The notes under the pieces were generated by a model that had not been told where the DNA came from, searched no databases, and was given only the letters and a program-made list of their open reading frames with translations. The position numbers and the translations under genes were made by a program. DNA of 64,000 bases from NCBI GenBank assembly GCA_963556695.1, contig CAUWAG010000012.1, positions 3,720,001 to 3,784,000 on the forward strand. Reading direction: 5' to 3'. The stretch comes from Anthostomella pinea. Lineage: Eukaryota > Ascomycota > Sordariomycetes > Xylariales > Xylariaceae. This document shows positions 56,680 to 64,000 of this stretch, piece after piece. The number at the start of each line of letters is the position of its first letter. The stretch's first letter is position 1.

Positions 56680-57847
56680 ATGCCAGCCCGCAACATCCTA
56701 GAGGTTATCGACATCAGTGGCTACCTTAACCCTCAAGCCCCTGGGGACAAGGAGAGAGTCATCACCCAAGTGGGAGATGCTTGTCGACAACACAGCTTCT
56801 TCCGTATGTTTTTGTCACTGAGATAGACATCCATCCTTCTAGCTCGGCGTTCCATGGGAAACTGGAAGAAAATACTGACAGTCTTGCTTTTACAGAGGTC
56901 AAGGGCCACGGCGTGCCTCTAGCCACACAGCGGAAGGTCATCGAGAGCAGTCAGAAGCTGTTCAATCTTCCCAGAGAAGATAAGCTCGATCTGTCGTTCC
57001 TCAAGAACGTTGTTCGTCGGGGTTACGAACAGTCGGGTGACTCAGTCCGGGACGGGGACGTGCTGCCCGATTTGAAGGAGGTAACACGAGACCTCACTTT
57101 TCTTCTTGTGAATGGCAATTAATAAACCCTCAGAGCTTCTTCGTCGGCCGTGAGGAGCCTGTCATCGAGGAACCAGGCTGGCACGGCCCGAACGTCTGGC
57201 CCGACTCGACCGTGCTCTCGGAGGACGAATTCCGCGGCCCGGTCTGGGAGTATTACGAAGCGACAAACCGACTCGGGCGGATCATCTATGAGATCCTCCT
57301 ACAAGGCCTTGGATACGAATCCCCGGAGGACGTGCTGGCGCGGTTCACCAAGAAGCCCGTCGTCACCCTGAAGCTGATCCGCACGCCTCCGGCGCCCACC
57401 ACCAGCCAACCGCGGGGACAAAAATCCGGCACTGAAGCGCACACCGACTTTGGAGGCGTCGGCTGCTTACTTCAGCAGCCCGGTCACGACGGCCTCGAGA
57501 TATGGAGCGATGAGAAGAACGGATGGGTCGCCGTGCCGGCCGTCGAGGACGTCTTTGCCATCAACATCGGGGACATGATTGAGAAGTGGTCCGGCGGCGA
57601 GTACAGAAGCGTCAAGCACAGGGCCGTCAACCGCTCTGCTTTGGACAGGATCTCGTGTGCTACCTTTTGGCTCGGCGATGTCCATGTCACGAATCCGCTG
57701 GAGCTGGCGTCGGATCCGGACGAGGAGACGGTTGGGGAACAGCTGTACAGGCGGTTCCGCAAACAGTATGGGCTCTGGGGTGTGATGGAGCCCGCTGATT
57801 ATTCCCGCGCTTGTAAGGCTGAGAACGTTACGTGTGTAGTCCAGTGA
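56680..57847 (+). CDS. 2-oxoglutarate/Fe(II)-dependent dioxygenase (isopenicillin-N-synthase fold)
   Basis: Exons 56680-56803, 56896-57080 and 57134-57847 give 340 aa with closed phases. The N-terminal DIOX_N region contains VIDISGYLNP and HGVPLATQRKVIESSQKLF. The core has the iron triad: HTDFGGVGCLLQQ (His and Asp) and SVKHRAVN (distal His), with RSALDRIS for the 2-oxoglutarate carboxylate Arg-x-Ser. Also seen: GLEIWSDEKNGWV and FAINIGDMIEKWSGGEYRS. Such enzymes hydroxylate, desaturate or cyclise small molecules in the cytosol. The substrate is unknown. It stands alone, with a broken HET locus on each side. Confidence 0.92.
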
Positions 57848-58489
57848 GAGGATGGGATCGTGCATTTTCTGATAGGTTAAATAGCCTGCGTCATTATCTC
57901 TTGGTTCATGAATTTCATTAGTTAATTCATTTCCCAACAAACTATGTGTCTCATTAATGATTTCTGGAACATATTTCTTTGCTTGCAAGTATTGAGTAAT
58001 TTCTTTGAAATTGATGGTTGTAGGCAGACAAATAGTTATGCGGTCTCGCGCCGCTCAGATTGGCACGTGGTCAGGTGTTTGATGTATTTCCATATGCAAT
58101 GCGTGAGATAATGTAACGATGCATTCCTGGCCGGCTACACAAGGCTCAAGACGAGGCTTCGGCTGACGCAGGCTCATTTGCCAGTATACGGGCCAATACT
58201 ACTACACCAAGGGCGCAGGCATCGAAACCGCCATGAGGTCAGCTAGTCTGCCTTGCCTACCTACTCTTTGGAGGACACCTGGCTACCCCGCAGGTCAGCT
58301 TCCTATTTATTCCTAATCATCTTCAACCACTTGGTCACCCATTTCAAGTCCCTAACCCAGACGTCGAGTCCAACCCTTCTCACGTGTACCGGTAGCCGAG
58401 AACCGACGGTCGAACTTTTACGACTCGGGCTGCGTGGGCCTTCGGAGCATATCAAGACACTGCATTCGGAACGACTTTAGCCGCTCAGC
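57848..58489. other. Intergenic region
   Basis: No supported gene. Confidence 0.45.
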
Positions 58490-59902
58490 ATGTCTATCCA
58501 ACTGGTTGAGCAGTCGTCAAAACCCTCGCTCTGTAAGGCATGCGTATACGTCTTGGAAAAAATACAGCTTGAGGAGAGTTTGGGGGCAGGGGAAATGTTC
58601 CCCATCACCCATCTTGGGAATCTTTCGACGAAGCAGTTGCCGCCGGATGCGTTCTCTGTCGGCGACTCCGAGTCGCCAGCGACAGGCCTAACGGCTCAGT
58701 AGGGGATACTTTTGCTGCGCTCAATTCGTATGACAAAGATACCTCGATAATGGGAAAAGTCAGATTTGAGCTTTTTGGAATATACACCCTTCGTACTCAC
58801 TACGCAAGCGTTTCTACGAACCAACGGTGGATAGCGAATCATTTCTCCCAGAGCTATCAACCTCACAGAATCTCAACTGTATTGGGAGTGCACGGAGATG
58901 GAGGCGTCAGAATCCCATCCATACGGCATCCCGAAAGATCAGACCGGAAGCTACCGCAAAGTCGTGCGCTTTGAGGAGTTAGATCTTTTCTCTCTCGGGG
59001 GCCTCCCAGCTTATGAAGTGGAAAAGCGAGCCTTCGAAATTTGGCAGCACGTAGTAAAAGTGTACACTTCTGGGTCAGACCTGACGAAACCTGCGGACAA
59101 GCTCGTGGCGATATCAGCGATTGCTCGCCAGCTCCAACCATATATGGGTTGTAGGTACCTCGCCGGACATTGGAAGAAAGACCTAATCCGCCAGTTGCAT
59201 TGGCGTGGAACCAATAGCAAGAGACCCTAAAAGTACCGTGCACCGTCATGGTCCTGGGCTTCGGCCGATGCTCACGATCTGGATTTTGGGTACCATCTCG
59301 GGCCCTTCCCATCTTATACATGGTACCCTTCATTTGAGATTCTCAAGGTTCACACTGAACCACGGGTTCACTCTCACCCCTTTGGCCAAGTCACATCTGG
59401 CTACCTACGCCTTCGAGGCATGCTGCTTGATATCGAGGTACATCCGCTGCTTACCAGTCGCCACGGCCCTTCACGCGGGAGTGAATACGAGCAACATCTC
59501 ATTACAGTAGGCGGCGAGCGCACGACGAAGTTCAAAATAAGCCATGATGATGAGCCCAGGCGCCCTGTGGCACTTGTCAAACTTCAGTGCTTACCTACCA
59601 GCATCCAAATGCACATGCGTGACAAAGGCGAGACTGATATCAAGGGGAAACCCTGGAAGGGCGCTGTGTTATTTGACGGCATATTGCTGGAAGCGGTCGA
59701 CGCGAGGGACACCTACCGGCGTGTGGGTCACATTGGTGGCATTATAGAAAACGACCAAGAGTTCGATCACAATCCCATAATTCGCCGCATCGGATCCATT
59801 GCCCCCGATGGTAGAGACCCATCCCAGGGCTGTAACGGTATTACAAGCGGGAGGTGTTTTACCCCGAACGTATCGGAGTACGTAGAGATCACACTTATAT
59901 AG
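58490..59902 (+). pseudogene. HET-domain pseudogene lacking its core
   Basis: An N-terminal piece at 58490-58702 (MSIQLVEQSSKPSLCKACVY-type start with a paired Cys) is followed, after about 200 bp, by a C-terminal piece in one frame from 58898 to 59902. That piece reads FEIWQHVVKVYTSGSDLTKP, ADKLVAISAIARQLQ, LAGHWKKDLIRQLHW, then a TAA at 59228-59230, and directly continues with KYRAPSWSWASADAH, a signature of HET-protein C-termini, and a beta-rich tail. The central HET domain, about 150-200 residues, is missing. The locus is thus deleted in the middle and carries one nonsense codon. Confidence 0.8.
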
Positions 59903-60589
59903 ATGAGACATGAAGAAACCCAATTTCTGAGACGGTCAAAGGCCAAAAAGACTGCTGAAAATTAGCATCACGATGATAAAACTCCAAAATTCTGCAGCAG
60001 CCCGCTGGCGACACCAGCGAAACACTCGAGGAGCATCGCATCACCCGAGACTGCATACCGGCGCATTTTGTAAGTTCGCCAGGCTTAGAAACTAGTGAAG
60101 ACAGACTGAAGGTGTGAATTTGCGACGGCAAGGGGGTAAGATAGCTGAAACTCCTATAAAAGTACTGCATTCTTCCGCGGGTTCTATCATGACGTTCTTC
60201 CGCGGTATGGTGCTGGAGAGGGGACGACCCCCCACCCCTCCTAAATGCAGCGCTCACCGCCTGCGATGGGCCGCACAGACCATCCTGGCAATAAAAGAGG
60301 TAAGCGACTTGCTCCGCACTGAAAAGTAGTCGGCCACTCGGCTACCAAAATTCAATCCGTCATTGCCAATCAACAGCGGCCTGAAATCCACTTGGGACGC
60401 TGTCAATCGAAACTTTTTTTTTTTGCTGCGATTCCCCCGATACCCTCTGCGACGGGACTGATTGAACATCCCACCAACCCAAAGGTCACGAGACACCCTC
60501 CATCGTCCCTGATTCTGACGCATCTTCGCCCGCCAGCTTCTTGAGCCGCCTGATCCATTCGCCAGCTACTCTTCCGAGCTTGGGATAAG
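59903..60589. other. Intergenic region
   Basis: Between the HET pseudogene and SURF6. A T-run of 13 lies at 60412-60425. Nothing else is seen. Confidence 0.5.
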
Positions 60590-62389
60590 ATGGAGGACTC
60601 TTCACTGAAGGTTGGTACAGCTCGCAACCCCGCCACCGCTGCTCTGCCGCTCAATGCGTGGTGAGCGTGGTGGGCGCTGTACGCATGTATGGGAAGACTG
60701 GTGACCAACAAGTGAACACATAGGAGCGCCTTCTCAATTCGCAGAAGTCCTTTGACGGCTTGCTGTCCCTCATACCCGCCAAGATGTACTATGGAGAAGA
60801 CACAGCAGTACGTTCTTGTTCATCTTCCTGATCCACCGCACCTGACCTCACCGCTACTGCACGGCACCAACCTTCGACGTACCACCCAGTGTGACTGCTT
60901 GACCAATCTTTGCCCCACCAAATGCAGTCTGCTTACCACGATTGCGCTTCAACAGGACCAATGGCAAAGAAAGAAGCAAACCAAAGCTGAGGCTGCCGAA
61001 GCCAGACGTAACAAGCTCGACCCCGACAGTGAATTGAACCGGAGCGTCAAGGAAGTCATGGACGAGCAGGCACGAAAGAAGCGCAAGCGCGATCAGATGC
61101 AAGACGGTGACGGTGACAATGACGAGTGGTCCGATGTCGACGGTGTCGAGGCTGAGAAGCCCCGCCAAGGACTGAAGAAGAAAACCGCCAAGGAGTCAAA
61201 GAAGCAGAAGAAGGAAGACGAGGAAGCATCGAGGCTGGCCGAGGAGGAGCAGCGCAAGGAAGACAAGAAAGCAGCGCGAAAGGAACGCAAGGCCGAACGA
61301 CAGCAATTGAGGGACGAAGAAGCCGAGTTCGAGCGGAGAAAGATCAAGGGCGTCAACAAGATCAAACTTGGGCCACGAGAGGGCAAGGAAGAGTTGCAGG
61401 AGGCTGACAAACCCGCTGGGGACGAGGACTTGGACCCTGCGAAAATGCCCAGCATCGATGAAGATGACAGCTCCGAGTCCGCGCCGTCTGATCCCCAATC
61501 CCCTGTCTTTGACACGAACGGTACACCTACAGATTCCACCGGTCAACCTCCCAGTACTACCACATCCGTCTCCTCAACGATCCCCGCATCCGAAAAGCCT
61601 AAACACATCAAGATACCCGCCGATTCCACCGCGCTACGTGAAAGACTCGCAGCAAAGATTCAGTCCCTCCGAGATGCACGGAAAGCCGATAAGGACGGGC
61701 AGCCTATCCGCACTCGCCAGGAGTTGATCGAATCCCGGCGCCAGAAGCAAGCAGAGCGCAAGGCACGCAAGCAGGAGCTTAGACAGCGGGCCAAACACGA
61801 AGCGGATCAGAAACGTGAAGAGGCCCTTGCATCAGCGCGCAACTCTCCTGGTGGAATACTCAGTCCTGCTATCGACTTGGAGAACAACAACTTCTCCTTT
61901 GGCCGCGTTGGATTTGGTGATGGCACCCAACTCTCCCACGACCTTTCACACGTTTTGAACAGGGACAAGAAGAAGGGACCGGCCGATGCAAAGACTACCC
62001 TTCAAAAACTTGAGAACCAGAAGAAACGGTTGGACGAGATGGACGAAGCGAAGCGCAAGGACGTCGAGGAGAAGGAAGTGTGGCTCACGGCAAGAAGACG
62101 TGCAGAAGGGGAGAAGATCAAGGATGACGAGAAGCTGCTGAAAAAGACAGTGAAGCGCAAGGATCACGCCAAGAAGAAGAGCACCAGCGAGTGGGCTGCT
62201 AGAAAGGACGGCGTGGCCAAGAGCATGAAGGACCGGCAGAAGAAGCGCGAAGACAACATCAAGAAGCGACGGGACGAGAAAGCCACGGGCAAAGGCGGCA
62301 AGAAGAAGGGAGGAGCCAAGGGAGGAGCCAAGAAGGGCAAAGGCCGCGCTGGCTTCGAGGGCTCGTTCATAGGAGGCAAGAAGAAATGA
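60590..62389 (+). CDS. rrp14: SURF6/Rrp14 family ribosome-biogenesis protein
   Basis: Exons 60590-60610, 60724-60807 and 60956-62389 give 512 aa. The first two small exons supply MEDSSLK and ERLLNSQKSFDGLLSLIPAK followed by MYYGEDTA, which match the conserved N-terminus of the family; an ORF starting inside the intron would miss it. Exon 3 begins DQWQRKKQTKAEA. The protein is dominated by Lys/Arg/Glu helices. The SURF6 domain occupies about residues 240-490 with NNFSFGRVGFGDG, LQKLENQKKRLDEM and WLTARRRAEGEKIKDD. The Lys/Gly-rich tail (GGKKKGGAKGGAKKGKGRAG) is a nucleolar-type basic end. It acts in the nucleolus in 60S/40S subunit maturation. The intron 1 donor GTTGGT is weaker than the rest. 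Confidence 0.92.
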
Positions 62390-63610
62390 GTGGCTACTTT
62401 AAGGCACTCTTCCCAGCAAGGGAACTCTCGGCTTCAGCCATGATACTATGGCCATCGAGTCGATGCTGTACATAGATTCCCCTTCCTAGGCGTCATGTGA
62501 GATTAGCGAATCTGATTTCCGTTCATGAAACTTGCCTCCTTCAGACTGGTCAACCACGTCGGCTTGGATGGGCAGCTCCTATTGACAAGGCCATCCAAGC
62601 GTTTACTCGTCGCCACTTTGCGGTCAGCCTCTCATAACATCCGAGTCTGAGCACGTATCGCAAGATTAATGGCTAATGGATTAGATGTCATCCTGAGAAT
62701 ATCTAACAGATGTAGATAGTTGTCTCGTCTCGCAAATGCGCAAGCGCCACTGGACGATTCCGTTGCTTGTCGATAGCAACTTTGTCCCAGGCGCTGGTTC
62801 CTATGCCACAGTACATCCGGGGTTGGTTGACATTGAGTTCTTTCATCTGGGGTTACTTTCCCGGAAACAGTGTCGCTCGGCGGATGGGGGCTGTATAGCT
62901 ACCTGAATGCTCTCACACATTATAGTGCTTCTTCTGTACGGGTCCCATATAACTGTGACAGCATTTAGGCAGGTTTGACTTGGAGTTCCCACTGGAGAAT
63001 GGCGCCTTGCAAACTGGTGAAAGTCCTTAGGCAGTTTTGGCTTCTTGCGGTTGAAGGGGTTAGTCACGGAATATAGTTGGTGGTCGGGCACAGGTGCTTC
63101 TGGGCTGAGGCATAGTTGGGTATTTTATATTTCGTACGTAGATATTGATGCAGGAGCCCCCATCATGCCCATATCGTAGCCAGCCCCTGAATGCACTCCC
63201 ACACGCCATCCCAACGCACAAACCACGTTGGGACCACCCTCCCAGAGCCACCACATCTAAGACCCATGAGTAAGGAAGAAAATCACAAACTGCGACCACT
63301 TGGGCATATTTCCTCTCTGCTGTCAGGCCCGAGGCCCACGATCTGGGTCTCTTCTTATGGGGATACCTTGGTGTCGACTCTTCCAGTGCAGGCTGCCTGT
63401 GCTGGGAAGGAAGGAACTGTTGTAAGGAACCCGGGCAATGTTGGGAAGGAGGTACGACAGTAGTTGAACCGTAACCAACCGCACCTGCCCGAGGAATAAG
63501 TTAATGACGGGAGGACTGAGCTGCCCTCCTTTGCACATTCACACTCCCCAACCGGACCGCCGCATCGTCAACACTGTCATCTTCGTCCTCATCGCCCGCT
63601 CGTCATGGCT
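62390..63610. other. Intergenic region
   Basis: About 1.2 kb. No supported gene. Confidence 0.45.
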
Positions 63611-64000
63611 TCAGCAAAGTCGATCAAACAACGGATCAGGATAGATGAAGACCACTTGGGTTCCCAAAGCCTTCAACTTCCACAGAACCTCCAGGTAGAC
63701 CTGGGACGAGTGCGGGAACACGCCACGCATCCGGACGAAACGCCTGAAGAGCATGAAATACGAAATCAGCTGACATTGGTGATAGTGCTCACGTCCGGGC
63801 CAGTCGAGACACTCGGGCAGCGGACTATCGTGATCGTGGTCGATGTTCCAGATGTGGCGCATGACGCAGTACCGGTGCGCCTCTGCCGTCGCCGGCGGGT
63901 AATCCACCTTGCCGTCCAATATTTGCTCCAGGATCCTACGATGGGGACACGCATGGCTGAGATCGACGCCCGAGCTGATAATATAGGGTATCAGATCTCC
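63611..64000 (-). CDS. Partial gene running off the right edge, unknown product
   Basis: The last 129 codons of a minus-strand frame that is open to the end of the window. It reads IISSGVDLSHACPHRRILEQ near the edge, then VDYPPATAEAHRYCVMRHIW and WPGREHYHQCQLISYF, and ends VVFIYPDPLFDRLC-stop. There is no ATG needed inside the window. I do not recognise the family. The composition is coding-like. The 5' part lies outside. Confidence 0.45.
   Translation of the reverse strand, partial: GDLIPYIISSGVDLSHACPHRRILEQILDGKVDYPPATAEAHRYCVMRHIWNIDHDHDSPLPECLDWPGREHYHQCQLISYFMLFRRFVRMRGVFPHSSQVYLEVLWKLKALGTQVVFIYPDPLFDRLC

Noticed and set aside
1..64000. CRISPR array or prokaryotic defence system
   Set aside because: The DNA is eukaryotic (spliced genes, fungal families); no array of regularly spaced identical repeats is present.

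Overview
The window looks like nuclear DNA of a filamentous ascomycete (Pezizomycotina). Genes are split by short introns of about 50-150 nt with GT...AG ends and CTAAC-like branch points. Single-copy eukaryotic housekeeping genes are present (RPAP1/Rba50-like, Vps74/GOLPH3, glutamine-dependent NAD+ synthetase, SURF6/Rrp14), together with typical Pezizomycotina families: a Zn2Cys6 regulator, a GH45 endoglucanase, a GH88/105-like hydrolase, a cytochrome P450 and HET-domain genes. The exact taxon cannot be read from the sequence alone. Exon boundaries were inferred by eye from splice motifs, reading phase and family conservation.

Layout. 0-7.4 kb: conserved genes rpap1 (+), vps74 (-, four exons) and NAD+ synthetase (+, three exons). 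9.3-17.8 kb: an accessory metabolic block with an MmgE/PrpD-family enzyme, a membrane-anchored six-hairpin glycosidase, a P450 and a zinc alcohol dehydrogenase, plus a small terminal-inverted-repeat element containing interstitial telomere-like repeats. 18.3-28.2 kb: a transposon graveyard. A decayed Ty1/copia retrotransposon on the minus strand, with 170-bp LTRs and a polypurine tract, has a pogo/Fot1-type transposon with about 230-bp inverted repeats nested in it. Solo LTRs, palindromic LTR fragments and AT-rich DNA lie around it.

29-47 kb: a secreted GH45 cellulase, a Zn2Cys6 regulator, a P-loop kinase with an in-frame TAG, a GPI-anchored Thr-rich cell-wall protein with a duplicated Cys domain, a secreted trypsin-like protease destroyed by a 619-bp hAT-type MITE, a small secreted protein and an SMP-C2 lipid-transfer-like protein. 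47-60 kb: a gene-poor, decaying accessory zone with a BTB-like gene carrying an in-frame TAG, an SDR pseudogene, a 103-aa coiled-coil gene, two broken HET-domain loci and a 2-oxoglutarate/Fe(II) dioxygenase. 60.6-64 kb: SURF6/Rrp14 and a partial gene running off the right edge.

The housekeeping genes at the two ends bracket an interior in which transposon insertion, nonsense mutation and gene loss are visible at many points. The 9.6-17.7 kb enzymes could form a small catabolic or tailoring cluster, but no PKS, NRPS or terpene backbone gene is present, so that is inference. The most informative events are the active-site MITE insertion in the protease, the nested copia/pogo structure with 5-bp target duplications, and the paired hairpins at 9.3 kb that differ by a compensatory base-pair change.
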